This document shows positions 1 through 8,499 of a stretch of 12,646 bases of DNA, piece by piece (position 1 is the first letter of the stretch; the number at the start of each line of letters is the position of its first letter). Origin of the DNA: Gammaproteobacteria bacterium. GTDB lineage: Bacteria; Pseudomonadota; Gammaproteobacteria; Pseudomonadales; Pseudohongiellaceae. Position numbers and translations under genes: made by a program. The notes below the pieces were generated by a model. It made no database searches, was not told the DNA's origin, and saw nothing but the letters and a program-made list of their open reading frames with translations. The stretch lies in assembly GCA_003451715.1 (NCBI GenBank), contig DMJN01000149.1, forward strand, positions 1 to 12,646, read 5' to 3'.

Positions 1-51
1 CCCCTTGCAGCTGGGGCAAACCAAAATACTCAGGAGTTTCTTGTCCAGCAT
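1..51 (-). CDS. ycaR: YcaR/Trm112-family (UPF0434) protein, N-terminus only
   Basis: The first 17 codons of a gene that continues past the left edge are visible. They read MLDKKLLSILVCPSCKG. This is the usual start of the small (about 60 aa) UPF0434/Trm112-like proteins, with the first CPxC pair (Cys12, Cys15) of what is normally a zinc-knuckle-like fold. The ATG lies at 51-49. An AGGA Shine-Dalgarno-like stretch sits 7-8 nt upstream, in the 13-nt gap after the lpxK stop. In E. coli ycaR lies between lpxK and kdsB, so kdsB may follow outside the window (inference). The exact role of the family here is unknown. Confidence 0.8.
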   Translation of the reverse strand, partial: MLDKKLLSILVCPSCKG

Positions 52-64
52 CGATTTTTCCTGC

Positions 65-1087
65 TTAGCTTGAGCCGTCTTTCGCCAGTACTTTTACCTT
101 GCTGACAAAATCATTGAGGAATTCAGCAGGCAGTACCAGCTCAGTGGATAAATACCAGTAATTATTGCGTGCGAAAGACCGGCATTTTACCGCATCCTTT
201 TCCGTCATGACGACAGGTTGATGCTCATCAATTCCCCGAGACATGAAGTCCTCTTCACTGAACAAATGGTGATCTGGGAAGCTGAATGGCTGCATCTGGT
301 AAGGTAATTTTTCGAGCAAGTCATAAAACCGCTGAGGATTACCGATCGCCGATACGGCCTGTAGCACATTGCCCATGTTAAACGGTGCACCACTAAAAGG
401 TCGTTTTTCATCAGTGGCCAGGTTGATCAGGTATTTTGGTTCAAGCCCCATCGGGACCGCTAGCCTCAAGCTATCCGGTAGGGCCGAGTCTACAGCGTTG
501 ACGACGATGAAATCCACCTGCTCGAGACGACTGATCGGCTCGCGTAAGGGGCCGGCCGGAAGGCACATGCCATTACCAAACAGTCGCTGCCCATCGACAA
601 CACAAACCTCCAGCTGCCGCGCTAGACGATAGTGCTGCAATCCATCATCGCTTAGTACAACATCAACCTCTGTTTTGACCAGCAGATGTTCGAGAGCAGC
701 AACCCGATCCGGATCAATAACCAGTGGACAACCGGTTTTCTCCGCCAGCATTAAGGCTTCATCTCCACATTCGACGACTTTGCAGTCTGTGTTAACCAAC
801 AAGGGATAACTGGCACTGTTACCACCATAACCCCTGCTAATGATACCCGGGGTCAAACCGCTTTCTTGTAACTGATTTGCCAACGCGATAAGCAGTGGTG
901 TCTTGCCGGTGCCTCCGACAGCGATATTACCAATTATAACAACCGGTATCTGTCTGGATGGCGGTCGACGATTTCGCTCTTGTTGCCCACGACGCAATTT
1001 AGCGAGCAACTGAAACAGGACTGCAATTGGCCACAACAATATTAGCCAACTTGACTTCTTATACCATGCTGACTCAAGAAAGCTCAT
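65..1087 (-). CDS. lpxK: Tetraacyldisaccharide 4'-kinase LpxK
   Basis: LpxK phosphorylates the 4' position of the lipid A disaccharide precursor with ATP, giving lipid IVA. It is an essential, inner-membrane-associated step of the Raetz pathway. The 340-aa length is typical. Residues about 13-30 form the N-terminal hydrophobic membrane anchor. The P-loop GGTGKT is at 58-63, followed by the family motif SRGYGG (84-89) and DDGLQHY (147-153), which carries conserved active-site residues. The ATG at 1087-1085 overlaps the msbA stop in an ATGA junction, which suggests translational coupling of lipid A synthesis with its flippase. The stop is TAA. No frameshift or missing motif is seen. Assignment is by recognition of family motifs. 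Confidence 0.96.
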   Translation of the reverse strand: MSFLESAWYKKSSWLILLWPIAVLFQLLAKLRRGQQERNRRPPSRQIPVVIIGNIAVGGTGKTPLLIALANQLQESGLTPGIISRGYGGNSASYPLLVNTDCKVVECGDEALMLAEKTGCPLVIDPDRVAALEHLLVKTEVDVVLSDDGLQHYRLARQLEVCVVDGQRLFGNGMCLPAGPLREPISRLEQVDFIVVNAVDSALPDSLRLAVPMGLEPKYLINLATDEKRPFSGAPFNMGNVLQAVSAIGNPQRFYDLLEKLPYQMQPFSFPDHHLFSEEDFMSRGIDEHQPVVMTEKDAVKCRSFARNNYWYLSTELVLPAEFLNDFVSKVKVLAKDGSS

Positions 1088-2859
1088 TCAGGATTCGCCG
1101 CACCATTCTCCGAGAATTGAATTTTATGAAGCCTGGCATAGGGTCCTTTTCTGGCAAGCAGTTCTGTATGAGTGCCAGACTCTACGATGCGCCCCTGTTC
1201 CATCACCAGGATTAAGTCCGCATTCTCGATGGTCGATAGCCGATGCGCTATCACAAAGGTGGTGCGCCCCTGAATCAAGGTTTGCAGTGCTGCCTGGATA
1301 TGCTGTTCCGATTCGGAATCCAGGGCCGAAGTTGCCTCATCGAAAATTAGAATGGGAGCGTCTTTCAATAATGCTCTGGCAATGGCAATGCGTTGCCGCT
1401 GCCCTCCTGATAGCATGCTGGCATCATCGCCAACCTGGGTGTCGAGCCCGTCCGGAAGGCGATCGATAAATTCCATGGCATGGGCATTGGTAGCTGCCTT
1501 GGTAATTTTTTCCCGGTCGATGGCTTGGTCACCGTAGGCGATATTTTCCACTACGCTGCCGTTGAACAACACCACCTGCTGTGTGACAAGCGATATCTGC
1601 TGACGCAGGTTCTGCAATTGGTAATCCTGCACCGGCAATCCATCGAGCAACACCCTACCCTCTGTACAGTTATAGAAGCGCGGTATCAGATTCACCAGAG
1701 AAGTCTTGCCACTACCGGATTTGCCCACCAGGGCAATTGTCTGACCCGGCTCGGCAATAAAGTCAATATCGGCAAGCGCCACCGCTTCCTCATTATAGGC
1801 AAAGTGGACACCCTGAAATTCGATGCGCCCTTTCGCGCGTTGCAGGCTGTGTGTGCCCTCATCAGTTTCCGCTTCTTCGTCCAGTAAGGAGAAAATACTG
1901 AAAGCGGCAGACAGGCCACGTTGAATCACTGAATTTACCGAGGTCAGCTGGCGAATGGGTTTGGCCAGCAATCCCGCTGCGCCCAGGAAAGCAACAAATT
2001 GTCCCGACGTCTTATCGGTGAAAAATTCCGGTGACATTGCCAGCCATACCAGCAAGGCCATGGCCATACTTACAATCAGTTGCACCAATGGCGTACTGGC
2101 GCTGCGAGTCAGCGCCATCTTCATGTTCTGGCGACGGTTTCTCTCGCTGGCTGCCTGTAATTTATCACTGACAAAATCCTCCGCATTAAACGTTCGGATG
2201 ACTTTGTGGCCCTTAATGGATTCATTGGTGATCTGGGTGACATCACCCATAGAATCCTGAATTCGCGTGCTATAGCGCCTGAATCGCTTCGATGCCAGCG
2301 ACACAATCTTGCCGACGACAGGCGCGATGATGAGAAAGGTCAGACTGAGCTGCCAATCGATGTAGAAGATATAGGCTAGCAAACAGATAACAGTGAGACC
2401 TTCCCGAAACACTATGGCAATGGCACTACTGGCTGCACCGGCTATCTGACTCACATCATAGGTCAACTTGGAGACCAGCTTACCCCCGGTGTGTTTATCG
2501 AAGTAGGCAGTGGGCAGCTTGACCAGATGGTCTATCAACTCACAGCGCAGCCTGTGCATGACATGATTAGCCAGCTGGGCGATGGAGTAGCTGCCCATAA
2601 AACCGCCGATGCCTCTAACCAGCACAATGCCGATGCACAGCAAGGGACTGAGTACGCGCAACTCCTGGTAATCTTCCGCATTGATGGCATCGACAGTCCA
2701 ACCCAGCCACCAGGTTGTCGCAGGAGACGTTGCGGCGTAAATAATATACCCCACCAGGCTGCAGGCAATTACCAGTCGATGCTGCGCGACATAAGCGAAC
2801 AGCCGCCGGTACAATTCAGCGCCCTGATAATGAGGATCTGTATACTTGTCATTTGCCAT
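1084..2859 (-). CDS. msbA: Lipid A export ABC transporter MsbA (ATP-binding/permease)
   Basis: MsbA is a homodimeric half-transporter that flips core-lipid A across the inner membrane using ATP. From the ATG at 2859 the protein has 591 aa, close to the E. coli 582. A six-helix membrane domain fills residues about 20-310. The nucleotide-binding domain follows, with Walker A GKSGSGKT (379-386), signature LSGGQ (483-487), Walker B ILIFDE (503-508) and the H-loop His (539). A longer reading from TTG at 2895 is open, but it overlaps exbD and adds an atypical low-complexity leader. ATG 2859 begins MANDKYTD, 7 nt after the exbD stop, and is preferred although no strong Shine-Dalgarno is visible. Co-transcription with exbBD upstream and lpxK downstream is inferred from spacing. 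Confidence 0.95.
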   Translation of the reverse strand: MANDKYTDPHYQGAELYRRLFAYVAQHRLVIACSLVGYIIYAATSPATTWWLGWTVDAINAEDYQELRVLSPLLCIGIVLVRGIGGFMGSYSIAQLANHVMHRLRCELIDHLVKLPTAYFDKHTGGKLVSKLTYDVSQIAGAASSAIAIVFREGLTVICLLAYIFYIDWQLSLTFLIIAPVVGKIVSLASKRFRRYSTRIQDSMGDVTQITNESIKGHKVIRTFNAEDFVSDKLQAASERNRRQNMKMALTRSASTPLVQLIVSMAMALLVWLAMSPEFFTDKTSGQFVAFLGAAGLLAKPIRQLTSVNSVIQRGLSAAFSIFSLLDEEAETDEGTHSLQRAKGRIEFQGVHFAYNEEAVALADIDFIAEPGQTIALVGKSGSGKTSLVNLIPRFYNCTEGRVLLDGLPVQDYQLQNLRQQISLVTQQVVLFNGSVVENIAYGDQAIDREKITKAATNAHAMEFIDRLPDGLDTQVGDDASMLSGGQRQRIAIARALLKDAPILIFDEATSALDSESEQHIQAALQTLIQGRTTFVIAHRLSTIENADLILVMEQGRIVESGTHTELLARKGPYARLHKIQFSENGAANPE

Positions 2860-2866
2860 GGAGAAA

Positions 2867-3322
2867 TTAGTTGGGGGCGATTGCTGGCTGTTCAACTTCC
2901 TCTGGTCGCTGTGTAGCGATATTCAGCCGCGTAAAGCCAGACTGTCCGATCGCGTCCATCGCGGTGACAACAGACTGGTGACTCGCTTCTGCATCGGCTA
3001 TCAATAGGATAGGCAAGTTTAAATCTCCCCCCGATTCCAACTCCAATCCCCGCATCAGTGTTTCTATTCTACTATTTACCAAAGCCCGTCCATTGATAGC
3101 ATAAGTGCCTTCACGTGCAACCATTATCTCCAGTTGGGTGGGCTGACTCTCTGCCAGTTCGGCATCGGCTTGCGGCAGGTTTACCAGCAGTCGAGTCTCT
3201 CGACTGAAGGTCGTGGTAACCATGAAAAAAATCAATAACAGGAACACCACATCAATAAGCGGAGTGATATTGATGGATAATTCTTCCCGGACGGTTCGTT
3301 TGAACTTCAATTCAATTCCCAA
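2867..3322 (-). CDS. exbD: ExbD/TolR-family biopolymer transport protein
   Basis: This is the small subunit of an ExbB-ExbD/TolQ-TolR/MotAB-type proton channel. It has a short cytoplasmic N-terminus, one transmembrane helix (about residues 18-38) and a periplasmic domain. The family's proton-carrying Asp is at 24, in the motif NITPLIDVVFLLLIFFMV. At 151 aa the length is normal. Start choice is uncertain. TTG at 3322 is given here, but TTG at 3310 would give MKFKRTVREEL, which resembles many relatives and has a GGGA stretch 6 nt upstream. The gene lies 30 bp after exbB and its TAA stop is 7 nt before the msbA ATG. No tonB or TonB-dependent receptor is nearby, so the substrate or partner is unknown. 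Confidence 0.92.
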   Translation of the reverse strand: MGIELKFKRTVREELSINITPLIDVVFLLLIFFMVTTTFSRETRLLVNLPQADAELAESQPTQLEIMVAREGTYAINGRALVNSRIETLMRGLELESGGDLNLPILLIADAEASHQSVVTAMDAIGQSGFTRLNIATQRPEEVEQPAIAPN

Positions 3323-3352
3323 ATTTGTTGTCAGTCTGCATTCTGTTCACCC

Positions 3353-3973
3353 CTACTTCACCTCAACCTTGCGGTCGCTGTGCAAGGCATCCACCAGTTT
3401 GATGGATTCCTGCTCGAGATTCAGCACCAGCGAATCGACTCTTCGCGTGAAGAAGCGATGCGCTATATAGGTTGGAATGGCGACGGTTAATCCGGCGGCG
3501 GTGGTTATCAGGGCTTCGGAAATTCCTCCGGCCAGGGCGTTAGCATTGCCAGTACCCTGCAGCATGATCTCACTGAATACCCGAATCATACCGACTACCG
3601 TACCCAATAAGCCCAACAGCGGCGTAATCGCGGCAATCGTTCCGAGCGTATTCAGATAGCGTTCCATGTCATGTATGACCTGTGCTGCTGCCTGCTCGAT
3701 GCTGTCTATCATGGCATGTCTGCCGTATTTCGAGCTGAGCAAACCCGCCGCCAGTATCTGGCCGAGGGGAGAAGACAGTCTAATCTCGCGTAATTTTGTC
3801 GAGTCGAGCTGATTGTTCTTCAGCCAGGTCCAGACTTGGGCTAACACGTATTTTGGAGTGATGCGGGCAGCACTCAGTGTCCAAAACCTTTCGATAACGA
3901 TAGCGATGGCCACAATGGAACACAGGATAATTGGCAACATGAGCCAACCCCCTGCACTAACAATTTCAACCAC
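3353..3973 (-). CDS. exbB: MotA/TolQ/ExbB-family proton channel protein
   Basis: This is the multi-pass subunit that pairs with ExbD to convert proton-motive force into work on the cell envelope. Its 206 aa contain three predicted membrane helices at about 8-28, 107-132 and 148-170. The second includes the family motif TPLLGLLGTVVGMI. The start is GTG at 3973, supported by a strong GGAGGA Shine-Dalgarno at 3984-3979, 5 nt upstream. This is the best ribosome-binding site in the left part of the window. The stop is TAG, followed two codons later by an in-frame TGA. The ExbB/ExbD pair next to lpxK and comEC is a recurring gammaproteobacterial arrangement (PA2982-PA2984 in Pseudomonas, from memory). 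The motor may serve envelope functions rather than iron uptake, but this is inference. Confidence 0.92.
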   Translation of the reverse strand: MVEIVSAGGWLMLPIILCSIVAIAIVIERFWTLSAARITPKYVLAQVWTWLKNNQLDSTKLREIRLSSPLGQILAAGLLSSKYGRHAMIDSIEQAAAQVIHDMERYLNTLGTIAAITPLLGLLGTVVGMIRVFSEIMLQGTGNANALAGGISEALITTAAGLTVAIPTYIAHRFFTRRVDSLVLNLEQESIKLVDALHSDRKVEVK

Positions 3974-3978
3974 GCGTT

Positions 3979-3984
3979 TCCTCC
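3979..3984 (-). promoter_or_regulatory. Strong ribosome binding site of exbB
   Basis: On the minus strand the sequence reads GGAGGA, five nucleotides before the GTG at 3973-3971. It decides the GTG start of exbB. Most other genes in the block have weak sites or overlap their neighbour, so exbB probably opens a new, efficiently translated transcription unit. Confidence 0.75.
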
Positions 3985-4024
3985 GTTCAATCGGCGCGAT
4001 AGGTTACCATAACCGCACACTACC

Positions 4025-4085
4025 GCTGTAATACTGAAGCTCTTCTAGAATATGACTGACCTGCTTTAATACTGCAGCAATACTG
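4025..4085 (-). repeat. Three CAGTATT repeats in the exbB upstream region
   Basis: On the minus strand three 12-mers CAGTATTGCTGC (4085-4074), CAGTATTAAAGC (4074-4063) and CAGTATTACAGC (4036-4025) share CAGTATT-N3-GC. The first two begin 11 bp apart, about one helical turn, and the third 38 bp further on. They lie in the 166-bp gap between comEC and exbB, about 50-110 bp upstream of the exbB start, where an operator would be expected. No canonical -35/-10 pair and no Fur-box-like sequence was seen. A binding-site role is inference. Confidence 0.35.
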
Positions 4086-4139
4086 GATTAAGACTGGCCC
4101 ACTGTAGTACAAGTATCGGCACTGATTGATTTTAACTGA

Positions 4140-5654
4140 CTAGCGCCAATAGCGTGGATATTGCTCTCGAAAGCTTACAACACGGGCCTTTCGGGCACCC
4201 TGCAGCAGCTGAAAACTGAGCATACCGGTGTGAAAAGTGCTCAGGGTATCGGCACCGAATTCAGCGTAGCGGGACAGGACATTTTCCGCAGGATGACCGA
4301 AACTATTCCGGTAGCCCGCGGAAAAGACCACAAATGCGGGTTGTAGCTGCTTGATGAAGGCGTAGCTCGAGGAGGTGGTACTGCCATGATGAGGCGCCAG
4401 CACGATGTCACTCTGCAACGCCTCCCCGTAGCGCAGCGCCAGCGCGCGTTCCACCGGGATCTCGATATCACCTGGTAGCATGATGCTGTGTTCACCGAGG
4501 CGGACTTGCAGAACACAGGAATTGTTGTTTGCGCTCATGGGTTCTTCCGTAGGATGCAGAAACCTGAATATCACTCCATCCCAGGTCCAGCTGTGGCCGG
4601 CAAGGCAGGATTCGGCGCCCACTTGAAAACCCGCCACGGATTCGCTGCCATAGCGCCGGCCCACCGGCAGCGCCGCCATGATTCCAGGGATGCCTCCCGC
4701 GTGGTCGGTGTCGCCATGGCTGACTATCAATGCATCGAGTCTGTCTATACCGAGGTGCCTCAATACCGGCACCACCACCGATTTACCCAGGTTTGTTTCG
4801 GCATCTTCACCGGCACCGGTATCGTAAACCAGGGCATGATTGGGGGTTTGCAGAATCACCGCTAAACCCTGACCGACATCCAGCACATGCAGCCACACCG
4901 ATGGAGCATCCATAGGACTCTTAGCCGGCAACAACAGCGGCAGTGCCAGGTAGCGGTATGTTCTGCTTACTGGCAGCAGCAGAACCAGCACCCCAAGAGT
5001 GGCCGCCAGCAGGACCTCAGTATTCAAAGAAGCCAGCTGCAATAGAGCCCACTGACCCCCGGCAGCGACCAACTGCTCCATCACCCCAAACAGCAGGTTC
5101 AGGATGTAGTCTGCCCATTGCAGTAGTCCTGTTGCCAGTTCCGGCAGCGGATAGGCCAACAGCAAGGCAATCAGACACAGTGGCACCACCACAAACCCTA
5201 CCAGCGGAATTGCCAGCATATTTATCCATGGAGCCATCAGGCTGACTTGCTGCGCCCAGAAAATCAGCGGCACCGCCAGACCCAGAAAAACGATTAGCTG
5301 TGGCTTAACAAACCACTGTAAGAACCTGATTGAGTGCTGGGAGTTAACTTCAAAGTCACGGGCTGCCGAGTTATTCGTTACAAAGCACAACAAGGTGCCA
5401 ACAGCAACGAATGAGAACCAGAAGCCCGCCGTCATTCCGGCCAATGGATTCCATGTCAGAATACAGCTCAATGCCACAATGAATCGCAAGGACACCGGGC
5501 TTGGTCGCTGGCTCAAGTAAGCCGACATAAAGATGGCGATCATGATAAAGGCGCGCTGCGTGGGTAGTGTAAACCCTGCCAGAAGGCTGTAAAGCAGCGC
5601 TCCGAGTAGCGCCGCGCTAGCGGCTAGCTTCTGCCGAGGAAGCCTGCCACTCAC
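4140..5654 (-). CDS. ComEC C-terminal fragment (membrane part plus metallo-beta-lactamase domain)
   Basis: This is the open part of comEC after the second TAG: 504 aa if begun at GTG 5654, which has only a poor ribosome-binding site. Hydrophobic helices fill residues about 10-245. The beta-lactamase-like domain follows, with LDVGQG (258-263), SHGDTDHAGG (312-321), MLPGDIE (392-398) and APHHGS (420-425). The putative metal ligands are therefore intact. It lacks the first Competence-domain helices and the [10 protein letters not shown] motif, so independent channel function is unlikely. The stop is TAG at 4142-4140. Confidence 0.6.
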   Translation of the reverse strand: MSGRLPRQKLAASAALLGALLYSLLAGFTLPTQRAFIMIAIFMSAYLSQRPSPVSLRFIVALSCILTWNPLAGMTAGFWFSFVAVGTLLCFVTNNSAARDFEVNSQHSIRFLQWFVKPQLIVFLGLAVPLIFWAQQVSLMAPWINMLAIPLVGFVVVPLCLIALLLAYPLPELATGLLQWADYILNLLFGVMEQLVAAGGQWALLQLASLNTEVLLAATLGVLVLLLPVSRTYRYLALPLLLPAKSPMDAPSVWLHVLDVGQGLAVILQTPNHALVYDTGAGEDAETNLGKSVVVPVLRHLGIDRLDALIVSHGDTDHAGGIPGIMAALPVGRRYGSESVAGFQVGAESCLAGHSWTWDGVIFRFLHPTEEPMSANNNSCVLQVRLGEHSIMLPGDIEIPVERALALRYGEALQSDIVLAPHHGSTTSSSYAFIKQLQPAFVVFSAGYRNSFGHPAENVLSRYAEFGADTLSTFHTGMLSFQLLQGARKARVVSFREQYPRYWR

Positions 5655-5864
5655 ACCTGGAACTAACTACAGAAGTGCACTCACCAACCAGAAGCAGAGC
5701 CCGGCAACCATGCCAATATGCAATCCGGAAATAACGAATAAATGACTCGTCCCCGTCTGGTTGAAAAGCTCCCATCGGGATGCATCCAGTTCACTGCGGT
5801 CTCCCAGGGTCAGGGCGAGGATGATTGCATTGTTGTCTAATCCGCTGCCGATTTGCAGTAGCTT

Positions 5865-6482
5865 CTATTTAGCAGAATAACGCCACCAGGCAATAGATAG
5901 GTTGTTATGTCCTGCCAAGAGAGCCGGAGCATTCAGACGTACATAGCCTCGCGCCGCGATACGTTGCTGAAACAACCAGGCTTCGTAATCGAAGCTGCCG
6001 GGATTTGCATAGCCTCGAGGCTTATTGAGCCGCACTGTAAATTGCCAGCGTTGACCCACCTGTAGCGATGCATCCCCATAGTAGTTAAGCAGGATACGGC
6101 GCCGCTGGAATTCGCAATCACAGGAATGGATGTAGAACTGAAAGCGCTGCGCCCGCCTGCCTTGCAGTGGCAGGCTGATGATCCCTCCGGTCACGGGCAG
6201 GTTACGGCCTTCCAGGGAACCAGGCAATGCGCCAGACAGGCCGTTAAATGCCCACAGCGCGTGCCAGGCCAAGCCCACACACAGTCCCGCCCCAGTCCAC
6301 AAGCAATCAGCCAGAGCTGAGTGGCTGTGGGTAGCCTTCAGATGCGCTTCGCGGACCCGTAACCCCAGCGCGCACAGTAGACCGCAGGCGAACAATCCGG
6401 GAATGACAACGGCGCGCAGAGATCCATCCGTGAAACTACCGAGCATTACTCCCAGGCTATAAGCAAGCAGCACCAGACGCAC
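5865..6482 (-). CDS. ComEC N-terminal fragment (DUF4131 region)
   Basis: This is the open part of comEC before the first TAG: 205 aa starting at GTG 6482, with a weak GGAA site 6 nt upstream. It carries two or three hydrophobic N-terminal helices and the soluble DUF4131 segment, including the family-typical RLNKPRGYANPGSFDYEAWL. It ends YSAK just where the Competence domain should begin. On its own it would be a membrane-anchored OB-like domain without a channel. An annotation pipeline would probably call it as a separate gene. It is best regarded as a piece of the interrupted comEC. Confidence 0.6.
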   Translation of the reverse strand: MRLVLLAYSLGVMLGSFTDGSLRAVVIPGLFACGLLCALGLRVREAHLKATHSHSALADCLWTGAGLCVGLAWHALWAFNGLSGALPGSLEGRNLPVTGGIISLPLQGRRAQRFQFYIHSCDCEFQRRRILLNYYGDASLQVGQRWQFTVRLNKPRGYANPGSFDYEAWLFQQRIAARGYVRLNAPALLAGHNNLSIAWWRYSAK

Positions 6483-6551
6483 AATCTATTCCATTCCCTA
6501 GAACACAGTAAATCTAGTGAATAGCAGCGGAATTTGCGAGTTTGCCAGGAA

Positions 6552-7811
6552 TTAATCGGCGCGAAGTGCTTCCGCCGGTTGCATCGCCGCTGCCTTGCGG
6601 GCGGGGTAAATAGTCGCCAGAAGTGAAAGCACCAGCACGCCTGCCACTACCAGGGCGATATCGACAAGACTCAAGCGTGACGGCAGAAAGTCGATGGGAT
6701 AGACCTCCGCATTCAGAAGCTGGATAGCAAAACGCTGTTCGATAAACTCCGCCAGATTGCTGACTTGCAGAGAACCGATAATACCGAATACCACACCGAT
6801 GCTAATGCCAATCAGGCCTATCAAACCGCCTTGCCACATGAAGATACGATTAATCATGCGCGGGCTGGCACCAAGGGTCCGCAGAATGGCTATGTCACCA
6901 CGTTTATCCCTCACGATCATGACCAGACTAACGATCAGGTTGAACGCTGCCACGCCCACTAATAACCACAGCATGAAGCCAACAATAGTGCGGGAAAACT
7001 GTATGTTGTTGTAGATCGCACCAAAGCGTGCCGTCCAACTCGAGGTCTCTACCGTCGTAGGAAGTGCAATCTCAAGCTCGGCGCGAGTCTCATCGGCAAG
7101 CAGTACATCGCTGGTGCGTAGCCGCAGACCATTATAGGGCGTACGCAATTTATACAATGCCCGTGCCGCTGCCAGGTTGACCATTACAAAGTCACTATCC
7201 AGTTCCTGACTGCCGACCTTGAACACCGCCACCACTTCGAAACTTCGAAACGTCGCCAGCGGTGTAATCGGATTCACCGACACGGCTGTTGAAAAAAGAT
7301 CGACGCGATCACCTACTCCGACGTCGAGTCGCCGGGCGAGCGTATCGCCCATCACCAGCCCCCAGTGCACTTGTTGTAGATTCGCCAGGCTACCGGCTAT
7401 GATAAAGCGGTCGATCGCCGAAACAGATGGTTCCAACTGTGCATCGATACCGTTGACGAGGACGCCTTTGTTGCTCACCGCATTGGCAACGACTCCGGTC
7501 GTCTCGATTACCGGTGCGGATGACTCCACCATAGGATACTGGTTAATAATCGCTGCAATCTCCTGCCAGTCGTCACTGCTAAGATTTTCCTCTGAACTCA
7601 GGCTGATGTGCGGCACTATGCCGAGAATATTGTCGCGCATTTCCTTATCAAACCCATTCATCACTGACAACACAGTTATTAGAATCGCGACTCCGAAGGC
7701 GAGTCCAATAATGGAAATCGCTGACATGAAAGAGACCAGCTGACTGCGTTTTCCTACACTGACATAGCGCAACGCGATGAAGCGTGGAAACTGGAAAGGC
7801 CTGTCATTCAT
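6552..7811 (-). CDS. lolE: Lipoprotein-releasing system permease (LolE position; LolC/LolE family)
   Basis: This is a membrane subunit of the LolCDE ABC transporter, which extracts outer-membrane lipoproteins from the inner membrane and hands them to LolA. From ATG 7811 it has 420 aa. Helix 1 is at about 26-50, a large periplasmic domain fills 55-285, and three FtsX-type helices lie in the last 150 residues, with [17 protein letters not shown] and [12 protein letters not shown] motifs. The ATG overlaps the end of lolD by 8 nt. A longer reading to 7883 would overlap lolD by 80 nt and is rejected. Gene order suggests LolE, and the VYPIDFLPS segment resembles E. coli LolE. However, [12 protein letters not shown] (180-191) resembles the LolC hook that binds LolA, so the C/E naming is uncertain. 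Confidence 0.9.
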   Translation of the reverse strand: MNDRPFQFPRFIALRYVSVGKRSQLVSFMSAISIIGLAFGVAILITVLSVMNGFDKEMRDNILGIVPHISLSSEENLSSDDWQEIAAIINQYPMVESSAPVIETTGVVANAVSNKGVLVNGIDAQLEPSVSAIDRFIIAGSLANLQQVHWGLVMGDTLARRLDVGVGDRVDLFSTAVSVNPITPLATFRSFEVVAVFKVGSQELDSDFVMVNLAAARALYKLRTPYNGLRLRTSDVLLADETRAELEIALPTTVETSSWTARFGAIYNNIQFSRTIVGFMLWLLVGVAAFNLIVSLVMIVRDKRGDIAILRTLGASPRMINRIFMWQGGLIGLIGISIGVVFGIIGSLQVSNLAEFIEQRFAIQLLNAEVYPIDFLPSRLSLVDIALVVAGVLVLSLLATIYPARKAAAMQPAEALRAD

Positions 7812-8487
7812 GCAAGACTCCGTCTTTGAGGAGTAATGTGCGCTGCATGGAACTGGCCAGCCGTTCATCATGAGTAACCACAATGAAACTGATGGCGAGT
7901 GATTGATTCAGCTCGCTCATCAAATCCTGAATTTCCAGTGCGGTGTGTCGATCCAGATTTCCCGTCGGTTCATCCAACAATACACAGCGCGGCCGGGTCA
8001 CCAGGGCTCTGGCGATGGCGACACGTTGCCTCTCGCCGCCTGACAATTCGCCCGGTTTGTGTTCCTGCCGGTCTCCCAGAGCAACCCGGGAAAGCACTTC
8101 ACTGGCCCGTTCGCTGGCGGCGTTGATAGCAGAGCCTGCAATAAGCAGCGGCATACACACATTTTCCAGGGCTGTGAATTCCCCGAGCAAGTGATGAAAC
8201 TGATAGACGAAACCGAGATATTTATTGCGTAGTTGTCCGCGTTCGGTCTCATCTACAAGCGCCAGATTCTTTCCCGCTACATGAACTGTGCCACTACTGG
8301 GCAGGTCGAGCCCGCCGAGCAGGTTGAGTAGAGTAGTCTTGCCAGAGCCCGAGCTGCCCACAATCGCTATCTGCTCGCCGCTGGCAATCCGTAGATTGAC
8401 ATCACTGAGAACCTGGACGACCTGCGGACCCTGGGAGTAGATTTTTTCCAGGTGCTCGCAACTAATCACTGGGTGTTCTGTCGTCAT
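7804..8487 (-). CDS. lolD: Lipoprotein-releasing system ATP-binding protein LolD
   Basis: LolD is the cytoplasmic ATPase that powers LolCDE lipoprotein extraction. The 227-aa protein has Walker A GSSGSGKT (44-51), a Q-loop inside the LolD-typical [18 protein letters not shown] (93-110), signature LSGGE (148-152), Walker B CVLLDE (168-173), D-loop GNLD (176-179) and the H-loop His206. The start is ATG 8487, 12 nt after the lolC stop, with only a weak TGGA upstream. The TGA stop overlaps the start of lolE. This tight lolC-lolD-lolE order matches E. coli. No unusual residue is seen. Confidence 0.96.
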   Translation of the reverse strand: MTTEHPVISCEHLEKIYSQGPQVVQVLSDVNLRIASGEQIAIVGSSGSGKTTLLNLLGGLDLPSSGTVHVAGKNLALVDETERGQLRNKYLGFVYQFHHLLGEFTALENVCMPLLIAGSAINAASERASEVLSRVALGDRQEHKPGELSGGERQRVAIARALVTRPRCVLLDEPTGNLDRHTALEIQDLMSELNQSLAISFIVVTHDERLASSMQRTLLLKDGVLHE

Positions 8488-8499
8488 TCGCTAAATCCA

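Larger units (their letters stand above)
4140..6482 (-). pseudogene. comEC: comEC/rec2 DNA-uptake channel gene interrupted by two in-frame TAG codons
   Basis: ComEC forms the inner-membrane channel that carries single-stranded DNA into the cell during natural transformation. Read from GTG 6482 the frame is continuous for 781 codons including the final TAG at 4142-4140, matching the family (about 750-800 aa). It has TAG at codon 206 (5867-5865) and codon 272 (5669-5667). The order is membrane helices plus DUF4131/OB-like region (1-205), the Competence membrane domain with [16 protein letters not shown] (246-261, between the two stops), RAxxM-containing helices, then a metallo-beta-lactamase-like domain with LDVGQG, SHGDTDHAGG and APHHGS. 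All motifs and the frame are intact, so loss is recent, or readthrough occurs. A further in-frame ATG-GAA-TAG lies just upstream of the GTG (6494-6486). The stops are read directly from sequence; loss of function is inferred. Confidence 0.85.

Noticed and set aside
2860..2895. Longer MsbA starting at TTG 2895
   Set aside because: It would overlap exbD, and the added residues are atypical. ATG 2859 directly after the exbD stop fits the family better.
3974..4139. Fur box upstream of exbB
   Set aside because: No GATAAT-type repeat array is present, so iron regulation cannot be claimed.
7812..7883. Longer LolE starting at 7883
   Set aside because: The extra 24 residues lie within the lolD end and lack LolE similarity. 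ATG 7811 gives a normal 420-aa protein.
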